From contig NZ_RAPF01000003.1 in assembly GCF_003610805.1 (NCBI RefSeq), positions 62,001-126,000 of the forward strand: 64,000 nucleotides of DNA, in the 5' to 3' direction. Position numbers and translations under genes: made by a program. The stretch's first letter is position 1; each line of letters begins with the position of its first letter. Under the pieces are notes generated by a model. That model had not been told where the DNA came from, ran no database searches, and saw only the letters and a program-made list of their open reading frames with translations. This DNA comes from Altericroceibacterium spongiae. GTDB lineage: Bacteria > Pseudomonadota > Alphaproteobacteria > Sphingomonadales > Sphingomonadaceae. This document shows positions 56,916 to 64,000 of the stretch, in pieces.

Positions 56916-59459
56916 TCAGAACTGGCGTGTGAGCTGCAGGCTGTAGGAACGGGGCTTGCTGCCATAGATCTGCCCGGTGAAGGAAGGGCCGGAATTGATC
57001 CGCGTTGCCCCGACAGCCCCGAAAATATTCTCTATATTCAAGGCGATAGTCCAGTTTTGATAGTCCAGGCTGGCTGAGGCATCGAACAGGATATGGCTGT
57101 TCAGCCTGTCATAATACCGGAAGCTGCTGTTGAAGCGCGATTGCGTGCCGCTGATACCGTTGCTGTTGAGCTGGAAAAAAGCGATAATATCTGAAGTTAT
57201 CGTGGTTTTCCAGGCGGTTCCGAAAGAATAGCTGAAAGGGGTTATGTCAGGCAGACGATCCCCCGGTTGCGCCCCGAGAGCCAGAGCGCCCGAATTGGCC
57301 AGCCTTGCATCGGTATAGCTAAGGCGGCCATAAACCGACCATAACGGGGCCAGAAGCAGATTGAAGCGGGCCTCAAAGCCGTTGACATTCACGCTACCGA
57401 CATTGGCATTATAATAGAAAGCGCCATTGGGGCTTCCTGTATAATAGATCATATCCTGCCAATCGACGTGATAGATCGATGCCTCGATATCGCTGCCATT
57501 GGCAGTCTGGAATTTCGCCCCGGCTTCATAGCTCCAGAGCCTGTCGGAATTATAGATCTGTTCCTGCGCAGTGAGGCCGGGAGTGATGTTGACGCCGCCG
57601 GGGCGAAAACCTTCACTGGCCCGGACATAGACGAGCAGATCGCTGTGCGGAGTGTAGCTCAGTTCGAATTTTGCCGAAGTGCCGTTCTCATGGGTTGAAA
57701 ATTCGCCTTCTGCAATTTCGCCCGTCCCGGTAATGATATTTGGAACCTCGACATGGCCGCTGGCTTCGCGCTTGTAGGAAAAGCGCCGCAGCCCGGCCGT
57801 GAATGTCCACCGGTCGCTCAGGGCCAGACGATATTCCCCGAAAACAGCCCGCTGTTCCAGCCGGGTCTGAATAAAACGCAGGCCTGTGATGTCGAGCGGG
57901 CGGACGGGCTTTCCCGTGTCACTTTCAGCGCGCACCGTATAGCTGTCGGCATTGTCCGACCGATCCTCGAAAAAAGCGCCCAAACTCCAGCCCGATGCGA
58001 ACCCGCCGGAGGATTGAAAGCGGATTTCCCCATTCGTACTGCGGACACCCATGGGTTGATACAGCATGCCGAGCAGGCGCGAATCGACGAAACGTCCATA
58101 GTTGCGCAGATCGGAGGCCGAGCATGAATCGCCGGAGCTGAGACCGCGAAACCGAGCACATCCGGCTTCACTGTCGCGCTGAGAGGCCAGAACCGCGGTA
58201 AAATCGTTCTGACGGAGCAGATTCCATTTATAATAAGAGAGCGTGGCCAGCATATCGACCGGGCCCAGTTCGCCCGAAAAGGTAAGATTGCCTAGTTTCA
58301 GACGGCTGGAATAGGGCGTTCTGACAAGGTCCTGATTACGATAGAGCGGTCCGCCGCGTTCCCAGCTCAGACTGTCATCGAGAGACAGGCGGTGGGAAAA
58401 GCCGGTCGCGGTCAGCTTATACCCGGCAGCAGGTTGCCAGGCGAGGATCAGTCTTTCCCCATGCCGTTTGACGCTGCCGACATTGGTGAGATCGAGTGCG
58501 GGCTTGTCTATGAAGCTCGACGACACGCTGCGATAGGCCACGGCGCGCATGGCCAGCTTATCATCGATCAACGGCGCGTTGAGAATGGCCGAAACTTCAC
58601 CTCCGGGATCGCCGCCTTCAGCGATCGAGCTGCCAGTGCTCAGCGTTGCGGCCCAGTCATTCATCTCTGGTTGCCGGAACAGCAACCGCAATGTTCCGCC
58701 CATCGAGCTGGCCCCGTAAAGCGTGCCTTGCGGGCCACTCAGCAACTCTACCCGATCCATATCGATCAGTTCGATATCGGGCGTTGTACCACTGGGGTCC
58801 AGCGTAGTGCCGGAGGGGCCACTGACCGGTGTTTCCCCGAAATATACCCCAACCGTGGCTTCACCGGTGCCATATATCCCGCGGATGGCGATACGCTGTT
58901 CGCCATTGCGTGAATCGATCACGGCCAGACTAGGGCTGACCCTGGCGAGATCGCGCAATTCGGTGAGATGACGTGAGGTGATTTCCTCCTGGGTAATGAC
59001 ATTGACGGTGCCCGGCGTCTCCAGCACCAGACTGGGGCGTTTGAGCGCTGTCACGACGATATTTTGCGGGATCGGCGGAGCGACCGGCATGGATCTTTGT
59101 TGAGAAGCGGGCCGCGATAGCTGGCGCGTGCTGGCACGACGAATCAGGATAACGCCATCATCGACGATGCGGGCTTCCAGCCCCGAACCTCGCAATATTT
59201 GCCTCAGCCCGATATCTCGCTGCTCGGAAACTGACATGGCCGCCACGCGTTTTCCGCGCACCAGCAGCGGATCGAACAGAATCTGCCGCCCGGTGCGTGC
59301 GGCATAATGTTTAAGCGCCGCGCTGAGCGATCCTGCAGGAATGGAGATGCTGGCCTGCGCGCTGGCAGGCACGGCAATGCTGACAGCGAATAAAGTCGCC
59401 GTACAGGCTGCCGGGCCGGTGCACCGGAAAATGGCGCGATGTGTCAGCCAGTCCATCAT
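56916..59459 (-). CDS. TonB-dependent receptor with N-terminal STN signalling domain
   Basis: An 847-residue outer-membrane transporter. A signal peptide (to about residue 34) is followed by an STN (secretin/TonB short N-terminal) domain at about 36-107, a plug at about 125-240 (TPGTVNVITQEEITSRHL, then RIAIRGIYG) and a 22-strand barrel ending in LQLTRQF with terminal Phe. STN domains pass ligand-binding information to a FecR-type anti-sigma factor. fecI and fecR lie divergently next to it, so this receptor is their probable sensor. The substrate is unknown; siderophore or glycan are both possible. Confidence 0.9.
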   Translation of the reverse strand: MMDWLTHRAIFRCTGPAACTATLFAVSIAVPASAQASISIPAGSLSAALKHYAARTGRQILFDPLLVRGKRVAAMSVSEQRDIGLRQILRGSGLEARIVDDGVILIRRASTRQLSRPASQQRSMPVAPPIPQNIVVTALKRPSLVLETPGTVNVITQEEITSRHLTELRDLARVSPSLAVIDSRNGEQRIAIRGIYGTGEATVGVYFGETPVSGPSGTTLDPSGTTPDIELIDMDRVELLSGPQGTLYGASSMGGTLRLLFRQPEMNDWAATLSTGSSIAEGGDPGGEVSAILNAPLIDDKLAMRAVAYRSVSSSFIDKPALDLTNVGSVKRHGERLILAWQPAAGYKLTATGFSHRLSLDDSLSWERGGPLYRNQDLVRTPYSSRLKLGNLTFSGELGPVDMLATLSYYKWNLLRQNDFTAVLASQRDSEAGCARFRGLSSGDSCSASDLRNYGRFVDSRLLGMLYQPMGVRSTNGEIRFQSSGGFASGWSLGAFFEDRSDNADSYTVRAESDTGKPVRPLDITGLRFIQTRLEQRAVFGEYRLALSDRWTFTAGLRRFSYKREASGHVEVPNIITGTGEIAEGEFSTHENGTSAKFELSYTPHSDLLVYVRASEGFRPGGVNITPGLTAQEQIYNSDRLWSYEAGAKFQTANGSDIEASIYHVDWQDMIYYTGSPNGAFYYNANVGSVNVNGFEARFNLLLAPLWSVYGRLSYTDARLANSGALALGAQPGDRLPDITPFSYSFGTAWKTTITSDIIAFFQLNSNGISGTQSRFNSSFRYYDRLNSHILFDASASLDYQNWTIALNIENIFGAVGATRINSGPSFTGQIYGSKPRSYSLQLTRQF

Positions 59460-59562
59460 CAGGGCAAAGTGAAGTTCCGGAATATCGGATCAGGATAAAA
59501 TGCAGATCGGGCAAGCCCCCACAGCAGACCCGATCGCAATATGCATACTTGACGTATCTTTG

Positions 59563-59590
59563 GCAACGCAGCACGGTGTTTCGCAACGCA
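59563..59590. repeat. 8-bp direct repeat in the receptor/fecI intergenic region
   Basis: GCAACGCA occurs at 59563-59570 and again at 59583-59590, 20 bases start to start (about two helical turns). It lies 34-61 bases before the fecI start, in the spot expected for a promoter or activator site. Confidence 0.4.
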
Positions 59591-59623
59591 TCTTTCTCTT
59601 TGGATATATGCGGGGGGAACATA

Positions 59624-60172
59624 ATGAGCAGGGGTCATGCCGTCAGAGCAGGAGACGGCGCAATCAGCAGGGATCGACACGGGCCGGCCAGCGATACCCT
59701 GCAAAAATATCTGCGCGCGGTGCGGGGGTTTTTCATCAAGCGCGTGCAGGCTTCCGAGGTTGACGATATGGTGCAGACCGTGGCTTTGCGTATACAAAGT
59801 CGTGGCGAGGCCAGCAGTGCGATTGAAAATCCGGAACGCTATATTTTTCAGGTCGCGCGCAGTGTGATGATCGATCAGCATCGCAAAAATGTCAGCCGTC
59901 AGGCAGCCCGGCATGAGACGCTTGAAGAATGGCACCATCCGGTCGATGAGATGTCCCCCGACCGTATCGTTGAAAGTGCCGATGCTCTTCAACATGTCAT
60001 GAACGCCCTGCATTGTCTGCCAACCCGTACGCGTCAGGCTTTTGTACTGCACAGATTCGAACATTTGAGTTATGGCGATATTGCGGCGGAGATGGGAATC
60101 TCTATCAGCGCCGTGGAAAAACATATTATGAGAGCGATCCGGAAGCTGAGTGTAGCGCTTGACGATGAATGA
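59624..60172 (+). CDS. ECF RNA polymerase sigma factor, FecI-like
   Basis: A 182-residue sigma factor. Region 2 (about 25-90) contains DDMVQTVALRIQ and PERYIFQVARSVMIDQHRK; region 4 (about 120-175) has ALHCLPTRTRQAFVLHRFEHLSY and GISISAVEKHIMRAIRKL. It should direct transcription of the receptor gene or its own operon when released by FecR. The ATG at 59624 follows GGGGGGAAC; fecR starts inside its last codons. Confidence 0.9.
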   Translation: MSRGHAVRAGDGAISRDRHGPASDTLQKYLRAVRGFFIKRVQASEVDDMVQTVALRIQSRGEASSAIENPERYIFQVARSVMIDQHRKNVSRQAARHETLEEWHHPVDEMSPDRIVESADALQHVMNALHCLPTRTRQAFVLHRFEHLSYGDIAAEMGISISAVEKHIMRAIRKLSVALDDE

Positions 60173-61229
60173 TACTTCACGGCCCAGCAGGAAGATGAAC
60201 GAGGCTGCCGAATGGTATGCCCGGCTGAATGCGCCCGATTGCTCCGAAAGCGACCGGCGCGATTTTTCTGCCTGGCTCAAAGCCGATATTCGTCACGAAA
60301 GCGCCTGGAGTCTGATTGCTTCCGCCGATAGCGCCATGGATCAGGCCGCCGATCATCCCATGATTGCAGAACTGATTCAGGAAGCGCGATCCATGCCGCC
60401 TGTCGGGCAGGAGAATGCTGCATCATCTGTCAGAACGCAGACGGACGGCGAAACCCGCCATGCAGCATCGCACCGCAGACTGGCCCCATGGCATTACGGG
60501 ATTGCCGCTGCACTGGCCCTGACGGTAGGGCTGGGCGGTCTGGCCGCATGGCATTCTTCACCGCTGTCGAGCGGAGAGGATGCCCGGCTGGCACAAAGCA
60601 CGCATTATGCGACGGGCGTAGGCGAGAAGCGCGTTGTGACGCTCGCAGACGGTTCCACGCTCACACTCGATACGAATAGTGCTGTCGAGATTCCGCAATG
60701 GGGCGAGCGGCGGCTGGTTCATCTGGTGAAAGGGCAGGCTTTCTTCGAAGTAGCGAAGGATGCCGAGCATCCGTTTATTGTCGAAAGTGGCGGCAACTCG
60801 GTCGAAGCGCTGGGCACGGCCTTTACCGTGCGCGAGGGCAAGGGCACATATAATGTTGCGCTGCTAAAAGGACGGGTGAAAGTCGCTCTCGGTCTGGCGG
60901 GGGCGGGCGATGCGATTCTCGAACCGGGCGATACCCTGTCTCTGTATGGCAAAACGGTGGCGATCAGACATAAGAACGCTGCGAGATTCTCCGGCTGGCT
61001 GGAAGGGCGTCTGACTTTCGAGCAGCGCCCGCTCGGTTCTATCGTTGCTGAAATGAACCGCTATTCCACCCGCAAGATCGTGCTGGCCGATTCCGAATTG
61101 CAGAACCGGCCTTTCAGCGGCACCTTCACGACGGATGGCGGCGATGCGCTCGTTAGTGCACTGGGCGCTTATGGCATCGCCCATGTGTTGCGCAGCGATG
61201 ACAAGGAAGTGGTGCTGGCGGCTTCATAA
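60165..61229 (+). CDS. FecR-family anti-sigma/regulator protein
   Basis: A 354-residue inner-membrane protein. It has an N-terminal cytoplasmic FecR_N/DUF4880-like part (EAAEWYARLNAPDCSESDRRDF), one membrane helix (about 108-128, YGIAAALALTVGLGGLAAW), a periplasmic FecR domain (VVTLADGSTLTLDTNSAVEI) and a C-terminal DUF4974/STN-like part (GWLEGRLTFEQRPLG, then FSGTFTTDGGDALVSAL). It would hold the sigma factor until the STN receptor signals. Its ATG overlaps the sigma gene stop by eight bases. Confidence 0.9.
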   Translation: MNDTSRPSRKMNEAAEWYARLNAPDCSESDRRDFSAWLKADIRHESAWSLIASADSAMDQAADHPMIAELIQEARSMPPVGQENAASSVRTQTDGETRHAASHRRLAPWHYGIAAALALTVGLGGLAAWHSSPLSSGEDARLAQSTHYATGVGEKRVVTLADGSTLTLDTNSAVEIPQWGERRLVHLVKGQAFFEVAKDAEHPFIVESGGNSVEALGTAFTVREGKGTYNVALLKGRVKVALGLAGAGDAILEPGDTLSLYGKTVAIRHKNAARFSGWLEGRLTFEQRPLGSIVAEMNRYSTRKIVLADSELQNRPFSGTFTTDGGDALVSALGAYGIAHVLRSDDKEVVLAAS

Positions 61230-61280
61230 GCCCGTCTGCCACCGGCATTCACGAATACGCAAAAGCGGTAAGCCGAATGT

Positions 61281-61315
61281 AAAAGGCTGGCCCGGCGAAC
61301 CGGACCAGCCTTTTT
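61281..61315. terminator. Bidirectional terminator between fecR and the M20 hydrolase gene
   Basis: A 10-bp stem (AAAAGGCTGG at 61281-61290 with 61305-61314) and a loop that can pair further (CCGG...CCGG). A/T tracts at both ends serve the two convergent genes. Confidence 0.85.
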
Positions 61316-61331
61316 GCGATACCCGAGGGGC

Positions 61332-62798
61332 TTATTCGCTTTTGGAAGCAGCGTCGCGATAATCGAGCGGCGGGGCACGATCGCCGACCAGCGCCCGATA
61401 TTCGAAATCGGGGCCGACCCGTTCCTTCAGTTCGTCTTTCGCTTTGGCGATTACGTCCGGGCTGCGAAACAGATCGGCTGTAGTAAGGGCGAGCGTCTTG
61501 GTGGCAACCATCGCGCCTTTGATGCCGACGCTCGATCCCGAAGCCGCGACATTCTGCCAGCTATGCCCGGGGGAGCCGGGTACGAAAGTGGCTGTGGACA
61601 GGCCGACTGTGGGGACGATCCAGCTAATATCCGAAACATCTGTGGAGCCGCCCATCGCCTGATCGTACAGCTCGGCCTCTTCCACGTCTCCGACGGAATC
61701 GAGCGAGGGTGCCTCACGGCCAAAGCTCTTCTGAATGGCGGCACCGAAAGTTTTTTCCTCTTCGGTCCAGGTGATGCCGCCGACCTTGTGCAGATTGCGA
61801 TCCATCACATGCATCAGCGTTTCATTGGGCATCATGGAATAGACGCCGCCGGTCTGTTCGAATTCCACCGTGGTTTGCGTGCCCATGGCTGCACCGTCGG
61901 CTGCCTGCTTGACCCAGTCCATCACGCTACGGACGATTTCGGGGTCCTGATGGCGGACGTAATAATAGACTTCGGCGAAATTGGGCACGACATTGGGGGC
62001 CTTGCCGCCATCGGTGATGACGTAATGGATGCGTGTGCGGTCAGGGATGTGTTCGCGCAGCATATTGACCATATCGTCCATCGCTTCCACGCCATCGAGC
62101 GCGGAGCGTCCCTTATCGGGATTACCGGCAGCATGGGCCGAAACGCCGTGAAAGCGGAACTTGCCGCTGATATTGGCGAGGGTGGGGCCTTGCGATGCCG
62201 AGTTCGTGTTGCCCGGATGCCAGTGGACCGCGATATCGACATCGTCGAAATAACCGTCACGCACCATAAAGGCCTTGCCCGAACCGCCTTCTTCGGCAGG
62301 CGTGCCGTAGACGCGGACTTCGCCGGTGACATTATTGGCCTTCATCCATTCCTTCACCGCGATACCGGCATAGGTGGAAGCGGTGCCGAACAGATTATGC
62401 CCGCAGCCATGGCCGGCAATGCCGCCCAGCGATTCCTGCGTGCCTACACCGGCCTTTTGCGAAAGGCCGGGTAAAGCATCATATTCTGCCAGCAGGGCGA
62501 TGACCGGGCCATCCCCGTTCTTATAGCTGGCCATGAAAGCGGTCGGCTCTCCGGCAATGCCGGGTGTGATCGAGAAACCTGCCTGTTTCAGCTTTTCCTG
62601 CAACAGATCCGAACTTTGGGTTTCCTTATATCCCAGCTCGGCGAAGTTCCAGATGGCGAGTGCGGTGTCCTCGATGGGTTTGGCATCGTCCGTCACAGTC
62701 TGGAGAATTTCGCTCTGGTCGGCGCTGCTCAGCTCGGCATGGGCCGGCTGGGCCAGGATCGTCGATGCGGCCAGCACCGCGAGCATCATGCGTTTCAT
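61332..62798 (-). CDS. Exported M20-family amidohydrolase (AbgB-like)
   Basis: A 488-residue zinc amidohydrolase. The signal peptide (MLAVLAASTILAQPAHAE) is clear, so the enzyme acts outside the cytoplasm. The metal and catalytic blocks are LLAEYDALPGLS, GHGCGHNLFGTAS, TPAEEGGSGKAFM and HPGNTNSASQ. Closest in style are AbgB-type p-aminobenzoyl-glutamate hydrolases and other M20 acylases; the substrate is not certain. A GAGGCAGGA ribosome site precedes the ATG at 62798 (open frame continues to 62846). It lies downstream of a TonB-dependent receptor. Confidence 0.88.
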   Translation of the reverse strand: MKRMMLAVLAASTILAQPAHAELSSADQSEILQTVTDDAKPIEDTALAIWNFAELGYKETQSSDLLQEKLKQAGFSITPGIAGEPTAFMASYKNGDGPVIALLAEYDALPGLSQKAGVGTQESLGGIAGHGCGHNLFGTASTYAGIAVKEWMKANNVTGEVRVYGTPAEEGGSGKAFMVRDGYFDDVDIAVHWHPGNTNSASQGPTLANISGKFRFHGVSAHAAGNPDKGRSALDGVEAMDDMVNMLREHIPDRTRIHYVITDGGKAPNVVPNFAEVYYYVRHQDPEIVRSVMDWVKQAADGAAMGTQTTVEFEQTGGVYSMMPNETLMHVMDRNLHKVGGITWTEEEKTFGAAIQKSFGREAPSLDSVGDVEEAELYDQAMGGSTDVSDISWIVPTVGLSTATFVPGSPGHSWQNVAASGSSVGIKGAMVATKTLALTTADLFRSPDVIAKAKDELKERVGPDFEYRALVGDRAPPLDYRDAASKSE

Positions 62799-62815
62799 TC
62801 CTGCCTCGTTTGAAA

Positions 62816-62844
62816 ATGCAAAAGGTGATGGGATCACCATCACC
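62816..62844 (-). terminator. Second hairpin in the leader of the M20 gene
   Basis: Perfect 8-bp inverted repeat (GGTGATGG-N5-CCATCACC, 62824-62844) followed on the minus strand by TTTTGCATTTTC, 18 bases or so before the M20 ribosome site. It follows directly on the larger terminator hairpin, so the two may act as a tandem terminator or as an attenuator of the M20 gene. Confidence 0.5.
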
Positions 62845-62878
62845 AAAAAGCGCCCGGCGGCAAGGTTGCCGCCGGGCG
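62841..62878 (-). terminator. Intrinsic terminator after the TonB-dependent receptor gene
   Basis: A 13-bp stem (CGCCCGGCGGCAA, 62851-62863 with 62866-62878) and a 2-base nominal loop, followed on the minus strand by TTTTTGG. It lies 10 bases past the receptor stop. Confidence 0.88.
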
Positions 62879-62888
62879 AGGGGGTGGA

Positions 62889-64000
62889 TCAGAACGACTT
62901 TTTCAGACCGACAAAGAAATAGCGGCCCAGAACGTCGTAATTCTGTGCATCATAGTTACCCTGCGTGTTCCCGACCTGCGGTGGTTTGCGGTTGAACAGA
63001 TTGGTAATGCCCACGCGCATTTCGGTTTCGGCAGGCAGCATCACACGGCCATTGAGATCGAAGATGTGGTAGGCTTCGACCCCGCGTGTGGTGCTGTTGG
63101 GATTCACCACCTGGCTGGAGGACTTCATGCTGTCGATGAAGCGCCAGCGCAGACCCAGGCTGGCCTGGCCCAGAGAATAGGTGAGCGACGTCACCGATTT
63201 CCACGTCGGATGCGCCGATCCGGCATTGCTTTCGATCGCCTTGCCGATGCTGCCGGCATAATCATAGGTGGTGGCGCCTGGCAGATCCTGAATTTCGAAA
63301 CTGTCGAGATAGCTCACCGCAGTGTTGATATCGATCCGCCCGCTATTGGCGCCGACACCCAGCTCTTCGAGATCGAGCTGCCAGTCGAGCTGCACATCGA
63401 TCCCGCTGACTGAGAACTGCCCCAGATTGAGCAGTGGCTGAACCGGGTTGAGCGGGACACCGCTATCCGGATTGCGTTCGATCAGCGAGCAGTAATAATT
63501 GTCGGGGTCGAAATTCGGATTGTTGCCGCCCTGATTGAAGCAGAACTGGAACCCCTGGGCGATGGAAAGCGGGCCGACTGCATCCTTTACCTTGATCTTG
63601 TACCAGTCCACGGAGAGCGACAGGCCGCTCAGCATGGGTGAGTAGAAGGGTGAACGGATAACCCCGCCGAAAGAGAATGTATCGGCTTTTTCTTCCTGCA
63701 GATCCGGATTGCCTCCGGTCAGCGCGAAAACCTGTGCGGTGCCGAGCTGATAGGAATTGATCAGCGCATCCGGCACGCCCTGTGCCAGACACAATGCCGC
63801 CACATCGTCCCCGTTCGGGCCCTGACGATAGGAGGAGCGGACATCGCATGGATCGCCTTCGGAGCCAGTCGGGGTGGGGTTGCCGATCCCGACGCTGCCG
63901 GTCGATACCGGTGCGTAGAGCTCGCCCACGCTGGGCGCGCGAATGGCGCGGTTATAGCCGCCCCGGAAGCGCAGCCAGTCCGTGGCCTGCCAGTCCACAT
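62889..64000 (-). CDS. TonB-dependent receptor, C-terminal part (runs off the right edge)
   Basis: The last 370 codons of an outer-membrane receptor; the 5' end is outside the window. The visible part is barrel-type sequence with the conserved FRGGYNRAIRAPSVGELYAP block and a long run of beta-strands, ending in YFFVGLKKSF with terminal Phe for outer-membrane insertion. Cys residues and acidic loops are typical of large sphingomonad receptors. A strong terminator and then an exported M20 hydrolase follow on the same strand, which suggests a linked uptake-and-cleavage function. Confidence 0.9.
   Translation of the reverse strand, partial: VDWQATDWLRFRGGYNRAIRAPSVGELYAPVSTGSVGIGNPTPTGSEGDPCDVRSSYRQGPNGDDVAALCLAQGVPDALINSYQLGTAQVFALTGGNPDLQEEKADTFSFGGVIRSPFYSPMLSGLSLSVDWYKIKVKDAVGPLSIAQGFQFCFNQGGNNPNFDPDNYYCSLIERNPDSGVPLNPVQPLLNLGQFSVSGIDVQLDWQLDLEELGVGANSGRIDINTAVSYLDSFEIQDLPGATTYDYAGSIGKAIESNAGSAHPTWKSVTSLTYSLGQASLGLRWRFIDSMKSSSQVVNPNSTTRGVEAYHIFDLNGRVMLPAETEMRVGITNLFNRKPPQVGNTQGNYDAQNYDVLGRYFFVGLKKSF

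Overview
The window reads as chromosomal core DNA of an alphaproteobacterium of the order Sphingomonadales (Erythrobacteraceae or Sphingomonadaceae). The signs are an alphaproteobacterial SspB, TimA/MltA/Smr next to secB, ubiE-ubiB-coaBC-dut beside mutM-rpsT-dnaA, a DUF3008 gene, large TonB-dependent receptors, and candidate EcfG (GGAAC-N17-GTT) and LexA (GTTC-N7-GTTC) sites. I see no tRNA, rRNA, insertion sequence, prophage, CRISPR array or toxin-antitoxin pair. Species cannot be fixed from sequence alone.

Layout. 1-6176: start of a TauD-like dioxygenase, a GAF-PAS-GGDEF diguanylate cyclase, then a minus-strand run of small-molecule enzymes (quinone-type reductase, GST, two SDR/NAD(P)-binding proteins, MoeB/ThiF-type adenylyltransferase). 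6201-16300: dnaA, rpsT and mutM on the minus strand, then an EamA transporter, ubiE, ubiB, an unrecognised polytopic membrane protein, coaBC and dut on the plus strand. 16318-20429: DUF4136 lipoprotein, trpS, murJ, secB (minus). 20817-23280: timA, mltA, smr (plus). 23302-26854: ahpF, ahpC, aroC (minus). 26934-29692: ruvA, ruvB and a Ser/Thr-repeat protein with a CTERM-like tail. 29868-32543: acnA. 32712-35168: small membrane protein and two convergent L,D-transpeptidases of different families. 35229-39197: a glycosyltransferase-like protein, ispG, three small (stress-type) genes, dapD. 39450-41783: a subtilisin-like lipoprotein protease interrupted by an in-frame TAG. 41788-43501: gmk, a basic hypothetical protein, sspB. 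43597-47055: hisB-hisH-hisA-hisF-hisE-HIT. 47163-51596: ybgC-tolQ-tolR-tolA-tolB-pal. 51810-56892: J-domain protein, infC (ATA start), pdeM, hemF, rsh. 56916-61229: an STN-containing TonB-dependent receptor divergent from fecI-fecR. 61332-64000: a secreted M20 amidohydrolase and the C-terminal part of a second TonB-dependent receptor.

How they fit together. Most genes are housekeeping: replication start, translation, ubiquinone, CoA and histidine synthesis, the cell-envelope Tol-Pal machine, peroxide defence, stringent response. Accessory character is concentrated in the split protease, the CTERM-like repeat protein, the receptor/sigma/anti-sigma surface-signalling set, and the receptor plus hydrolase pair at the right edge. 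No clearly new multi-gene system stands out. The best leads are the amber-split protease, the repeat/CTERM protein, the Cys/His-plus-J-domain protein, and several predicted regulatory sites (EcfG-type promoter, LexA-type box, paired palindromes before ahpC, tandem hairpins before the M20 gene). All functional calls are from reading the sequence and family knowledge; no database search was run.
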